NCBI GenBank assembly: GCA_002337385.1
Contig: DDFY01000032.1
Span: forward strand, 110,696-174,695
Direction of reading: 5' to 3'
Length of the DNA: 64,000 nt
Source: Erythrobacter sp. UBA1916
Lineage (GTDB): Bacteria; Pseudomonadota; Alphaproteobacteria; Sphingomonadales; Sphingomonadaceae
Shown: positions 23,546-32,310 of the stretch, in pieces
Position numbering within the stretch: the first letter of the stretch is position 1
Layout: each line of letters begins with the position of its first letter
The notes under the pieces: generated by a model
Database searches by the model: none
Seen by the model: the letters and a program-made list of their open reading frames with translations, nothing else
Told to the model about the DNA's origin: nothing
Position numbers and translations under genes: made by a program

Positions 23546-24097
23546 TCAGGCGCCCGATTTGCCGCGAGCGGCCTTGCGATCGCGCGGCGGCAGCGGTTCG
23601 ATCGTGACGTCGTCGGCATAGGGCTCGTCGAGGCGGCCGATCATGTTTTCGATCACGACGGTAATCTCGTCGATCTGTTCGTCGGACATGCCTTCGAGCA
23701 GATGCCCGCGCACGCGATCGTAGATGGTGAAGATACGCTCCACCGTGTCTACGCCCTCCGGGGTCAGCGATAGCAGGTTGACCCTGCGGTCGCCCGGATC
23801 GGGGGTGCGCTCGACCAGGCCTTCCTTGCTCAGAATGTCGATCATCCGGGTGACCGTGGCCCCCTCGATGCGCAGCCGCCGGGCAACGTCGCTCTGCGAT
23901 TTGTCGCCCTGCATGTTGAGGATGGCGGCAAGCGTTTCCATCCGCGCCGCGCTCTGCCCGATCTTGCGCAGTTCCTCGTCTACCTTGCTGCGGAAGCCCC
24001 GCACCAGCAGGACCATGTCCACGAGCATGCGGATTTCGCGGGTGGTGCCACCCTGCTTGTAGGTTTCAAACGACGTGCTGGTCTTGTGATAAGGCAC
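23546..24097 (-). CDS. MarR-family transcriptional regulator
   Basis: A 183-residue protein with a winged helix-turn-helix about residues 60-125 (SQSDVARRLRIEGATVTRMIDILSKEGLVERTPDPGDRRVNLLSLTPEG), the classical MarR wing with DxRxxxxxLT. I prefer the GTG at 24097 because AGGAA lies 5 bases upstream; another GTG at 24151 would add 18 residues. It converges with the GMC gene and is divergent from the large TonB receptor gene; several inverted repeats lie in the 314-bp gap between them. Confidence 0.87.
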   Translation of the reverse strand: MPYHKTSTSFETYKQGGTTREIRMLVDMVLLVRGFRSKVDEELRKIGQSAARMETLAAILNMQGDKSQSDVARRLRIEGATVTRMIDILSKEGLVERTPDPGDRRVNLLSLTPEGVDTVERIFTIYDRVRGHLLEGMSDEQIDEITVVIENMIGRLDEPYADDVTIEPLPPRDRKAARGKSGA

Positions 24098-24232
24098 TGG
24101 GATTCCTCGAAATAACTGGCGAGACAGAACTGCGGCATCAGCACGGCCCACCCGCCAGTACTAAGCGCTTACCGCGCGCCCGGTTTACCCGCAAGTGCGC
24201 GCCCAGCAGGGGCAAGAAAAATACCCTGCTAA

Positions 24233-24301
24233 TTAGTCTAAATACTAACCATTATTGTGTGAGTCATATTATTGTATATGATGAGAATACTAATCGATTC
24301 T
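24233..24301. promoter_or_regulatory. Cluster of inverted repeats between the MarR and TonB receptor genes
   Basis: Three AT-rich inverted repeats in an unusually AT-rich stretch: TTAGT-CTAAAT-ACTAA (24233..24248), TCATAT-TATTGT-ATATGA (24264..24281) and AGAAT-N8-ATTCT (24284..24301). The first has the form of a MarR operator. They probably hold the divergent promoters of the regulator and the receptor. Nothing else is seen from 24098 to 24411. Confidence 0.55.
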
Positions 24302-24411
24302 AAATCGGGTAGTAGGTCCCTTCCCAGATGGCACCGTCTGCCGTGGGTAGGCGGCTGAAAAACAATGAAAATCACCGGCGCAACGTCCGGGATCATTGGG
24401 GGAGAGTGCAC

Positions 24412-27400
24412 ATGAGGAAAGTGAATTTGGACCGCTTGCGGCACGTCATGCTCGCGAGCACCGCAGGAATCGCCATGCTGTCGGCCCCGGCCATGGGGCA
24501 GTCGAACGATGAAGGCGAGGAACAGGCAGAGCGTGCCAGCGATCAGGCTCGGATCGTGGTGACTGGCTCGCGCATTGCCCGGCCCGACTATACCGCAACC
24601 AGCCCGATCGTTTCTGTCGATGCCGATGTGATCGAACAAAGCTCGGCGGTGAACCTGGAGGCGAACCTCAACAAGCTGCCGCAGTTCAGCCCCGCACTCA
24701 CCCAGTTCGACACCGCGGGGATTCAGCCCAATGCCAACGATACCCCGGGCATTTCGACCGTCAGCCTGCGCCAGCTCGGTGCGAACCGGAACCTCGTGCT
24801 GCTGAATGGCCGCCGGGCCACGCCGATCAACGGCACCGGGGTGATCGACATCAACTCGATTCCCTCGGCGGCGATCAGCCGGGTGGAAGTCATCACTGGC
24901 GGTGCCTCTTCGACTTATGGCGCCGACGCCGTGGGCGGTGTGGTCAATTTCATCCTCAAGGAGGACTTTACCGGCGTCGACATGGATGCGCAGGTTTCGT
25001 TCTCACCGCAGGGGGGCGGCGAGGAATACCGCGTTTCGACCCTGGTCGGCGCCGCGCTCGATGGCGGTCGCGGTTCGGTGATGCTGGGCGCGGAGTATTA
25101 CAAGCGCGAGCAATTGCTGCGCAGTCAGCGCAAATCCTATCAGGATGCGCGGGCCGATCCCACCGTGCGCGGCGAGGAGTTCTTCCTCTCGGAAAACTAC
25201 ATCACCTCGAACAGCTCGGCCAACGGCTTCGATCAGGCCCTGCTCAATTCCTACTTTTCGGACCTGCCTGCCGGGGTGAACATCGGCCGCAACAGCCCGC
25301 TCTATTTCAACGATGACGGCTCGCTGTGGGTGAACACCTCGACCACGCAGGGCGGGACCTACTATCCGCTGCTGCTCAACTATCAGGGCACGTTCGATCC
25401 CAACGGGCAGAAGCTGATCGACACCGGCCTGCTGGAGCAGAACAATCCCGATCGCATCCTCTCCTCGCCGCAGGAACGCTATTCGTTCTTCGCGCAGGGC
25501 GACTACGAGATCAGCGACTGGATCAACTTCACCAGTCAGGCCTATTTTGCCCGCACGGAAACCCGTTCGGTGTCCTTCAATACCGTGCTGCTCAGCTCGA
25601 CCGGCACGCAGATCCCGTTCAACGACGAGACTTACACCGGCTCGCCCTATGCGCCCGATACGGCCAACTTCAAGATCAGCTCGGTACTGCCCGATGGCAC
25701 GCCGAACGATCTGACCGACAACCCCACCAACCCCGACTTCATGGCGGGCGGCCGCTATGGCCTCGATTGCGGGCCGGTTGGTGGCTGTACCAATCGGCAG
25801 GTGTTCCCTGTTCCCGCCGCGATCGAGGCGTTGCTGCTCAGCCGTGACGATCCCGATGCGCCGTGGACCGCCAACTACTCGCTTGATGGCTTTGGTCGGC
25901 GCGGGGTCAACGCGTTCAACAACACCTTCCAGGTTCAGCTCGGCTTCGAGGGCGAAGTGCCGGGCACCGACTGGACCTGGGACGTCATCGGATCGCACGG
26001 GGAAACCGTCGCCAAGACCAACCTTGTCGGCCTCGTATCGCTCGAACGTTTCCGTACGATCCTGACCTCGCCCAACTATGGCCAGAACTTCTTCGCGCTC
26101 GGCAACAACGGCGCGCGCTATGGTTCGACCGCTTCCTGCGAGACGGGCCTCAGCCCCTATATCATCAATTCGGCCTTCAGCTCGGATTGCGACACGGCCA
26201 CCAGCACCGACACCCAGTTCGAAAACCGCATCGGGCAGGATCTGGTGGAAGCGAACCTGCAGGGCGGGTTGTTCGAATTGCCGGGCGGCCAGCTCCGGTT
26301 CGCGGTGGGCGCGACCTACCGCAAGAACAGCATCGAGTTCACGTCGGACAGTTCGGCCTTCGAAGGCTCTTCGTTCTACGAGACGTCGACCACTTTCCCG
26401 CAGGCGAGCACCTCGGGTTCGACCGCTGTGCGCGAGATCTACGGAGAGCTGTTCGTGCCGATCGTATCGGGCGTGCCGTTCTTCGAGGAGCTGAACCTCG
26501 ATCTCGGCTACCGCTATTCGGACTACGATTCGGTGGGCGGGATCAGCACCTTCAAGCTCAACGGCGAATGGGCTCCGGTCTATTTCCTGCGCTTCCGGGG
26601 CGGCTATCAGCGGGCCAGCCGCGCGCCCAACCTGGGCGAGCTGTTTACCGCGCGCACCAACACGCTTGCCAACGCATCCGATGGCGATCCGTGCTCGATT
26701 ACCAACAACACCAGTCCGGCGCTGGTGGGCAACTATTCGGCCAACCCCAACCTCAATACCAATGGCACGGCTTCGCAAGTGCGTTCGCTGTGCGAGCAAC
26801 TGATGGGGAGCGATGGCGCGGCGACCTACTACGACCCAGCGCGGCCCGATGCGGAATATCCGCTCGGCAGCCAGCTGATCACTTCGCTGCTGGCGGGGGC
26901 CAACGGCCTGCAGGAGGAAACGGCCACGACCTACACCATCGGCGCGGTGTTCGAGGCGCCGACCGACAACCCGTGGCTGTCGCGCCTGCGGTTGGCGGTC
27001 GACTACTACAACATCAGCCTGGTCGACGGCATTTCGCAGCAGGGCATCGATTCGGTGTTCCGCCAGTGCTTCACCACCGAGTTCAACCCGAACTTCTCGC
27101 TCAACGACGCCTGCCAGCGGATCGAGCGCGACAAGGTGGATGGCAGCGTGCAGGTCGTGACCATCAACTATGCCAACCTCGGCGCGGTGGAGACGGCGGG
27201 CGTCGATGTGCAGATGGACTGGGCGGTGCGTTTTGCCGATGTCGGCATTGGCCTTCCGGGCAGCTTCGGCCTCAACGTGAACCTCAACTATCTCGACAGG
27301 TTCGCCACCACCACCGATCAGGAGGTGCTGCCGTTGATCGACTATGCCGGTACGCTTGGCGGCGGGCAGGTCGGCACCAATGCCGGGTCCTATCGCTGGA

Positions 27401-27756
27401 AGCTGTTTACCCGCGCCAGCTACAACTTCGGTATCGGCTCGATCGGGTTGCAGTGGCAGCATAAGCCTGCCGTCGATGCGGCGCAGTCCGCCACCGACTC
27501 CAACACCACGGTGGCTGGGGCTCCGGCTTACGACCTGTTCAACCTTAACGCCCGGCTCGACATACTCGACAACGTCACCCTCCGGGGCGGCATCGACAAT
27601 CTGTTCAACAAGCGGCCGCCCTATGTCGGCTACTACATTGACGATGTGGTGGGTGACGGCACGCCGCGCTTCGGCCGGGCTGCCAATCCCTACAACGCCG
27701 GGCAGTACGATGTGCTCGGACGGCGCTTCTTTGTTGGGGTGAACGTCAACTTCTGA
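24412..27756 (+). CDS. Large TonB-dependent outer-membrane receptor
   Basis: A 1114-residue receptor. The ATG at 24412 has GGGGGAGA upstream and begins a signal peptide cleaved near PAMGQS (residue 30). Plug domain about 45-180 (ARIVVTGSRIARPDYTATSPIVSVD, GANRNLVLLNGRR, GGASSTYGADAVGGVVNFILKEDFTG) and a long barrel with big extracellular loops ending ...LGRRFFVGVNVNF. This size and motif set is common in sphingomonad receptors for plant-derived or other complex compounds. It is the likely main target of the divergent MarR regulator. Ligand unknown. Confidence 0.92.
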   Translation: MRKVNLDRLRHVMLASTAGIAMLSAPAMGQSNDEGEEQAERASDQARIVVTGSRIARPDYTATSPIVSVDADVIEQSSAVNLEANLNKLPQFSPALTQFDTAGIQPNANDTPGISTVSLRQLGANRNLVLLNGRRATPINGTGVIDINSIPSAAISRVEVITGGASSTYGADAVGGVVNFILKEDFTGVDMDAQVSFSPQGGGEEYRVSTLVGAALDGGRGSVMLGAEYYKREQLLRSQRKSYQDARADPTVRGEEFFLSENYITSNSSANGFDQALLNSYFSDLPAGVNIGRNSPLYFNDDGSLWVNTSTTQGGTYYPLLLNYQGTFDPNGQKLIDTGLLEQNNPDRILSSPQERYSFFAQGDYEISDWINFTSQAYFARTETRSVSFNTVLLSSTGTQIPFNDETYTGSPYAPDTANFKISSVLPDGTPNDLTDNPTNPDFMAGGRYGLDCGPVGGCTNRQVFPVPAAIEALLLSRDDPDAPWTANYSLDGFGRRGVNAFNNTFQVQLGFEGEVPGTDWTWDVIGSHGETVAKTNLVGLVSLERFRTILTSPNYGQNFFALGNNGARYGSTASCETGLSPYIINSAFSSDCDTATSTDTQFENRIGQDLVEANLQGGLFELPGGQLRFAVGATYRKNSIEFTSDSSAFEGSSFYETSTTFPQASTSGSTAVREIYGELFVPIVSGVPFFEELNLDLGYRYSDYDSVGGISTFKLNGEWAPVYFLRFRGGYQRASRAPNLGELFTARTNTLANASDGDPCSITNNTSPALVGNYSANPNLNTNGTASQVRSLCEQLMGSDGAATYYDPARPDAEYPLGSQLITSLLAGANGLQEETATTYTIGAVFEAPTDNPWLSRLRLAVDYYNISLVDGISQQGIDSVFRQCFTTEFNPNFSLNDACQRIERDKVDGSVQVVTINYANLGAVETAGVDVQMDWAVRFADVGIGLPGSFGLNVNLNYLDRFATTTDQEVLPLIDYAGTLGGGQVGTNAGSYRWKLFTRASYNFGIGSIGLQWQHKPAVDAAQSATDSNTTVAGAPAYDLFNLNARLDILDNVTLRGGIDNLFNKRPPYVGYYIDDVVGDGTPRFGRAANPYNAGQYDVLGRRFFVGVNVNF

Positions 27757-27809
27757 CCGAAGGTGGCGGACCGGGGTGTGACGGTTCGGTTCGCCCTCTT
27801 GGCCAGATC

Positions 27810-27848
27810 GGCGGCGGAGGATGCTCCCTGGCACTCCGCCGCCAACTT
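27810..27848 (+). terminator. Terminator of the large TonB receptor gene
   Basis: GGCGGCGGAG (27810..27819) pairs with CTCCGCCGCC (27834..27843); AACTTCTTT follows. Confidence 0.7.
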
Positions 27849-27887
27849 CTTTGCCTCATCGGGCTGGCGTCATGAAGGATGGATATC

Positions 27888-28415
27888 ATGAAAACACTGG
27901 GTGCAGCGGGGGCGGCGGCCGCGATGATGGCAGTGGTTGGTTCGCCAGTTCAGGCGCAGGATGAGGACTATCGCGCGATCGTCATCATCATGCGGGCCTG
28001 TGCGCAGATCGACGACATCGCAGCGCGCGTTACCTGCTACGACAACACCATCGCGCCCCGTGCAGCGCCTCCGGCGCGCGGGCCAGAGTCGCGCCCATCG
28101 CAGGCTCCGGTTCCAGCGGCACCGGTCGCGAACGACTTCGGCGCGGAGAACCTGCCCGAGGTGCGGCAGGCTGAGCGCGACAACCGGGGCGCTGACGAGA
28201 TCGTCCGGCGGGTCAGCCGCGCCGAAGAAGTCGAGCCGCGGCTTTACCTGCTAACGCTGGAAGATGGCAGCCAGTGGCGCTTTTCCGAAAGCATGGGCCT
28301 GTCCTACTTCCCGCCCGGTCCGCGTTCTGAAGTGCGGATCGAGCGCGGTGCGCTTGGCAGCTATCGCCTCTATGCCGATGGCCAGCGCGCGGTGCGGGTG
28401 GTGCGCGTCCGCTAG
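27888..28415 (+). CDS. Secreted protein of unknown function
   Basis: A 175-residue protein with a signal peptide (cleavage near PVQAQ, residue 24). The ATG at 27888 has AAGGA at a normal distance; ATG 27879 is less likely. The mature N-terminus carries RACAQIDDIAARVTCYDNTI, a short CxxIxDxxxRxxCYD pattern found at the start of many small proteobacterial secreted proteins. It is followed by a Pro/Ala-rich linker and a beta-rich end (LLTLEDGSQWRFSES...). No enzyme motif is visible. It lies between the receptor and the convergent VOC-fusion gene. Confidence 0.75.
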   Translation: MKTLGAAGAAAAMMAVVGSPVQAQDEDYRAIVIIMRACAQIDDIAARVTCYDNTIAPRAAPPARGPESRPSQAPVPAAPVANDFGAENLPEVRQAERDNRGADEIVRRVSRAEEVEPRLYLLTLEDGSQWRFSESMGLSYFPPGPRSEVRIERGALGSYRLYADGQRAVRVVRVR

Positions 28416-28437
28416 GACCGCGCACCGCGCCGCCGGG

Positions 28438-30369
28438 TCATTCGCCGCTTTCGGCCCCTTCGCGCGCTGCCTTGTCGGCATTGATGTAGTTGCGAATCTG
28501 CACGTTGCCTTCGTGGCAGGCATATTCGAACTGTTCGTAGTCGTCGTCGCGCACCCAGTCGGTCCGTGCGCCCCAGGGGGCGGTGTAGTTGACCGGATCG
28601 GTGAACAGCATTTCGTAGACGATCGAGTTCTCGCCGGTCATCGTCAGGGTCTCGACCAACCGTGCCTCGGTGCTGACCGGGCTATCGTTGAAGCGGGGCG
28701 AGCCGCTGGTGACGATGCTGGTGGCCGAGGGGCCGGGGCGGAAGTTGGTGGTCTCGATCACCAGCCGGTTGTCGCCGTCCCAGTGCCCGCGGCTTTCGCC
28801 CATCCAGTTGCCGATCTGCGCCGGGATCGGGGCACGCCCGTCGGTCGGGATCAGGCGCACTTCGTGGATCATCTCCAGCTGCATGGCGACCATGCCGGGT
28901 GACTGGAAGATGCGAATCCCGTTGTTGTACATGCCCGGGAACATCGAAGTGGGCAGGCCGCGCGTGATGCAGCGGTCCCAGCTGTCGAAGTCGGTCCAGC
29001 TGGCAAAGCTCTGTCCTGTGCGCCAGCTCGAGCGCATGGCATCGGCATTGCGCTGGCCCACTTCGGTCTTGGGCGGAACGCGGCCGTTCTCGGGCACGGT
29101 GAGGAAAGAGGTGCGGCGGTTGGCATCGCCCATCTCGGTCCAGTGTCCCTGGCCCATGGTGCCACCTTCGTCCTCGGCATCGTAGCGATCGCGCAGGGTC
29201 TGAAGCCGCTCGACCTTGGCCTGATATTCCTCGTCGGTCAGGAACACGCGATTGCCCTGGTCCTCGGGCCGTTGATAGGGCGTGCCGTTGAGGTGATCGA
29301 TCGGCCAACCGCCGCGGAAGTCGGGCTCGCCCCAGCTTGTCTGCGTGGGCTGGAAGTCGCGCGGGATCGGCGGCAGCTGCGTGAGCGAAGCCTCTTCGCG
29401 CGCCTGTGCGGTGCGGCTGGAGGGGCCGACTTGCGCGAAATAGTTGGTCACATGGTCCGGATCGTAAAGCCACACGGTGACGAGATCGAACCCGCGCAGG
29501 CGGTTGAGCGGGTTCAGCACCTCGATGCCCCGGTGCGCTGCCTTGGCATCGACGAAGGGCGCATCGCTGACGACATACTGGATGCCCGCGCTGCCGGTAT
29601 TGGCGGGCAGACCCGGCCCGACCTCATAAAGATAAAGCGTGGTTTCGCCGTGGCGATAGGGATACTTCGTGATGCCGAGCAGCACATCCTCGACCGGAGG
29701 CAGCTCGTCGAGCCCCACGAATTCGCGATAATAGGCACGGCTGGCCTCAAGGTTGGAGACGGCAATGCCCACGCCGACCCCGTCGTTGGCGTTGTCCTTC
29801 GCGCCGGGCCGGATCACGATCTCGATCGGGAAACCACCCGGATCGGTGGCCAGCGCAGCCTGCGTCCCGTCACCCTGATCGACGAAGGTGGTGAGCTGGA
29901 AGCCCGCATCTGCAAAGCGGCGGGCGACGGTGGCCGCATCGGGATAGGTCAGGGTGAAGAAACGGATGCCCGTGCCACCCGTCACACCGCCCGACAGGTC
30001 GTAGCTCTGCCCGCCCTGTTCGCCTGCCGCGAGCTTGATCTGCCCGCTCCCGACGCCCGTCAGGATCATCTGCTGGCTTGCGGTCAGCTGGATCGGCTGG
30101 AGCGACCGGAGCGCCAGCGCCTCGGTGTAGAACTTGACCATTTCGGCGGTCTTGTCGCGCGCAAAGCGGCGGAACACGTTCATCGAATCCTGCACGAACA
30201 GGTCGCGCGTGGATGCTTGCAACTGCGCTTCGGTAAGCGCGCCGGGCGCATAGCGCAGGTCTTGCGCGACCTGCAGTTCTGCGCCCTCCGGCGTGGTGAC
30301 GGTCTGGCTCTGTGCCAGTGCGCTCGAAGCAAGCAAAGCGGCGGCGCCGGCCAGGATCAATCTCTGCAA
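28438..30369 (-). CDS. Secreted fusion: VOC (glyoxalase-like) domains plus an uncharacterised C-terminal domain
   Basis: A 643-residue protein with a signal peptide (cleavage near ALAQS, residue 20). Residues about 45-320 look like two VOC/glyoxalase modules (MVKFYTEALALRSLQ...; VGIAVSNLEASRAYYREFVGLDELP... with LYDPDHVTNYFAQVG). Residues about 340-620 form a separate domain (TSWGEPDFRGGWPIDHLNG, GNWMGESRGHWDGDNRLVIETTNF, YEMLFTDPVNYTAPW) that I know only as an uncharacterised family frequent in Acidobacteria and sphingomonads. VOC modules often hold a metal for ring cleavage or isomerisation; I cannot confirm the ligands. The gene is followed upstream by a MarR regulator. Confidence 0.75.
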   Translation of the reverse strand: MQRLILAGAAALLASSALAQSQTVTTPEGAELQVAQDLRYAPGALTEAQLQASTRDLFVQDSMNVFRRFARDKTAEMVKFYTEALALRSLQPIQLTASQQMILTGVGSGQIKLAAGEQGGQSYDLSGGVTGGTGIRFFTLTYPDAATVARRFADAGFQLTTFVDQGDGTQAALATDPGGFPIEIVIRPGAKDNANDGVGVGIAVSNLEASRAYYREFVGLDELPPVEDVLLGITKYPYRHGETTLYLYEVGPGLPANTGSAGIQYVVSDAPFVDAKAAHRGIEVLNPLNRLRGFDLVTVWLYDPDHVTNYFAQVGPSSRTAQAREEASLTQLPPIPRDFQPTQTSWGEPDFRGGWPIDHLNGTPYQRPEDQGNRVFLTDEEYQAKVERLQTLRDRYDAEDEGGTMGQGHWTEMGDANRRTSFLTVPENGRVPPKTEVGQRNADAMRSSWRTGQSFASWTDFDSWDRCITRGLPTSMFPGMYNNGIRIFQSPGMVAMQLEMIHEVRLIPTDGRAPIPAQIGNWMGESRGHWDGDNRLVIETTNFRPGPSATSIVTSGSPRFNDSPVSTEARLVETLTMTGENSIVYEMLFTDPVNYTAPWGARTDWVRDDDYEQFEYACHEGNVQIRNYINADKAAREGAESGE

Positions 30370-30426
30370 TGGTCCCTCCTCGATGACGGGCAGCAGACGG
30401 AATCGCCCGCGCTCGCGCTGAGGAGT

Positions 30427-30441
30427 TTGTTAGCACAACAA
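30427..30441. promoter_or_regulatory. Inverted repeat upstream of the VOC-fusion gene
   Basis: TTGTT-AGCAC-AACAA lies 58 bp before the start codon of the fusion gene, in the gap to the MarR gene. TTGTTGC/GCAACAA arms recur upstream of that MarR gene, suggesting one protein binds both. Confidence 0.5.
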
Positions 30442-30488
30442 TGATTATTTAAACAAACGAATTAATGGCCGGTGGAACGGCCGGGTGT

Positions 30489-30950
30489 TCAACCTTCGCC
30501 AAGGGCCTTGAGCGCCCGGTCGATCAGCCCGATCAGCTGGTCCAGTTCCTGCGGGCTAAGCTCTTCGCGGATCGGCGCCTCGATCTGCGACACCACCTTG
30601 AACAACTCTTCGACCGTCTCCTCGCCCTTTTCGGTCAGCACGAGCATGTTGCGTCGGCGGTCGGCGGTCGAGCGGTCACGCCGGACCAGCTCGCGCTTTT
30701 CAAGCTCATCGACGAGGCTGACCAGGCCGGGGCCGGTGATGCCTGCCTTGTCGGCCAGCTCTTTCTGCGAGCTGCCCGGGTTGCGGGCGATCAGCGACAT
30801 GATCGTGAGCGATCCCGTTGGCAGACCGAACGGCTCCGAGGCGGCAATGGATCGTGCGTTCAGATTGTTGCGCAGCAGCCGGATTCTCGGCCCGACCGAT
30901 TTTGAGAGAACACCCCAGTCCAGATCACCCACTCCAAATACGTTTGCCAT
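30489..30950 (-). CDS. MarR-family transcriptional regulator
   Basis: A 153-residue winged-helix regulator: SSQKELADKAGITGPGLVSLVDELEKRELVRRDRSTADRRRNMLVLTEKGE (about 62-112) is the MarR DNA-binding region and wing. It precedes the VOC-fusion gene on the same strand, so it probably controls that gene and itself in response to a phenolic ligand. It differs clearly from the other MarR regulator at 23546..24097. Confidence 0.88.
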   Translation of the reverse strand: MANVFGVGDLDWGVLSKSVGPRIRLLRNNLNARSIAASEPFGLPTGSLTIMSLIARNPGSSQKELADKAGITGPGLVSLVDELEKRELVRRDRSTADRRRNMLVLTEKGEETVEELFKVVSQIEAPIREELSPQELDQLIGLIDRALKALGEG

Positions 30951-30982
30951 TGTTCAGACCGTTCCACGAGGAAATGCATTTT

Positions 30983-31017
30983 GCAACAAGTTAAATTCAC
31001 AATGCTGGTTTTGTTGC
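30983..31017. promoter_or_regulatory. Long-spaced inverted repeat upstream of the MarR gene
   Basis: GCAACAA (30983..30989) and TTGTTGC (31011..31017) form a 7-bp inverted repeat with a 21-bp spacer in the promoter region of the MarR gene at 30489..30950; arms match those of 30427..30441. Autoregulation is likely. Confidence 0.4.
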
Positions 31018-31018
31018 T

Positions 31019-32275
31019 TCAGATCAACATACGCGGGGGCACTGCTGGGCGTTCCCGGTTGGCCAAGGTGTTGCCCTTCAACCCTTGGCGGAACCTGTGG
31101 GTGAGCACGAAGGCGGGGGGCTGGGCCGGGCTGGCGGGGCCGCCGTTGAACAGGAAGCTCAGCCAGGCCGACCGGCGGATCGCCTCGAACACCAGCACTG
31201 TTCCCGCCAGCGTGGCGCTGGCGATGGCCAGCATCTCGACCTCAGCAGGCCAGTCAACCTGGCGGAATGCCACGCCGAGTGGCAACAGGAACACCTCGTG
31301 AAACAGGTAGATCACCAGCGACGCAGCAACGAAATAGCGCACGCCCGCGTGCCCTTTCGCGAAGAGCTTGCCGACATAATAGAAGAACAGCGAGGATACG
31401 AACACGCCTGCCAGCGCAGTGACCGAGAAGGCGAGCGGCCGGGTCAACATGCGCGGAAATCCGGTGGTGGAGAGGAAATCGCCAAAGGCCAGCGTGAGAA
31501 TGCAATATGTCAGCAGCAGCAAGGCGCCAGCGACCCTCAGGACAAGGGCGGGGCGGAACACCAGTTGGGCCAGCCGGCTGTCGCCAAAGGCCAGTGCGCC
31601 GATCAGGAAATAGGGTGCAAACATCACGGTGCGCTGCAGGTTTACTCTCGTCTCCCCGCGCGGCAGCAGCGTACCCAGTTCGGCGGTGAGGTACTGGGCG
31701 GCGATCGGCAGCGCCACCAGCAGCACCAGCAATCGAACGGGACCAAGCCAGCGCCAGCCTGCCCGCAAGGGTGGGCTGGCGGCGAGCGCAGGAAAGAGCG
31801 CGGCTATGGCGGTGCAGTATGCAAACAGGACGATCAGGAACCAGCGATGGTTGACCCAGCGGCCCGGAAAATGATCGAGTGTCCAGGCGACAGCTGCCGC
31901 TGGTTCGAGGCCTTGGCTCGTGCCCATCCAGTACACCTCCCAACCGCCAAGCAGCAGCAGCGAACTGGCGAAGGGCACCAACAGGCGCTTGACCCGGCTG
32001 GTCAGCCACTGCCCGGCAGGCCGCCGCGCCAGCAGCATGGCGGCAAAGAACCCGGCGAGGATGAAGAAGCCCGGCATGCGGAACGAATGCACGAGAGCCG
32101 AGATCAGGCTGGCGAGGAAGGATGGCTGATGCGCATCGACGAGCCAGCCGCCCTTGAGGGTGTACATGGCAGCGGTGTGGAACGGGATGCCGAGCAGCAG
32201 CATGATCGCACGCGCGCCATCGAGCGCGTGAAAGCGCTCGCGGGGCGAGGCTGGCGCGGCATGGTGCACTGACAT
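31019..32275 (-). CDS. Membrane acyltransferase (acyltransferase 3 / OpgC-like)
   Basis: A 418-residue protein with about ten membrane segments and the acyltransferase-3 opening RFHALDGARAIMLLLGIPFHTAAMY, followed by FRMPGFFILAGFFAAMLLARR. Members move acyl groups (acetyl, succinyl) onto glycans or other surface molecules at the cytoplasmic membrane; OpgC/MdoC succinylates periplasmic glucans. The ATG at 32275 is used since upstream codons lie in the manA end. It is 35 bp behind manA on the same strand, which fits a role in modifying a sugar polymer. Acceptor unknown. Confidence 0.85.
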   Translation of the reverse strand: MSVHHAAPASPRERFHALDGARAIMLLLGIPFHTAAMYTLKGGWLVDAHQPSFLASLISALVHSFRMPGFFILAGFFAAMLLARRPAGQWLTSRVKRLLVPFASSLLLLGGWEVYWMGTSQGLEPAAAVAWTLDHFPGRWVNHRWFLIVLFAYCTAIAALFPALAASPPLRAGWRWLGPVRLLVLLVALPIAAQYLTAELGTLLPRGETRVNLQRTVMFAPYFLIGALAFGDSRLAQLVFRPALVLRVAGALLLLTYCILTLAFGDFLSTTGFPRMLTRPLAFSVTALAGVFVSSLFFYYVGKLFAKGHAGVRYFVAASLVIYLFHEVFLLPLGVAFRQVDWPAEVEMLAIASATLAGTVLVFEAIRRSAWLSFLFNGGPASPAQPPAFVLTHRFRQGLKGNTLANRERPAVPPRMLI

Positions 32276-32310
32276 CGGCTGGTCCTGCTGCTCTGGTTTG
32301 CCCAGAGTGA

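Noticed and set aside
25003..27834. A 943-codon open frame on the minus strand opposite the large TonB receptor gene
   Set aside because: It is a shadow of the receptor gene in GC-rich DNA: low-complexity Arg/Gly/Val-rich product, no domain, no ribosome site. The same holds for long antisense frames at 16491..18989, 39657..42143 and 13823..15829.
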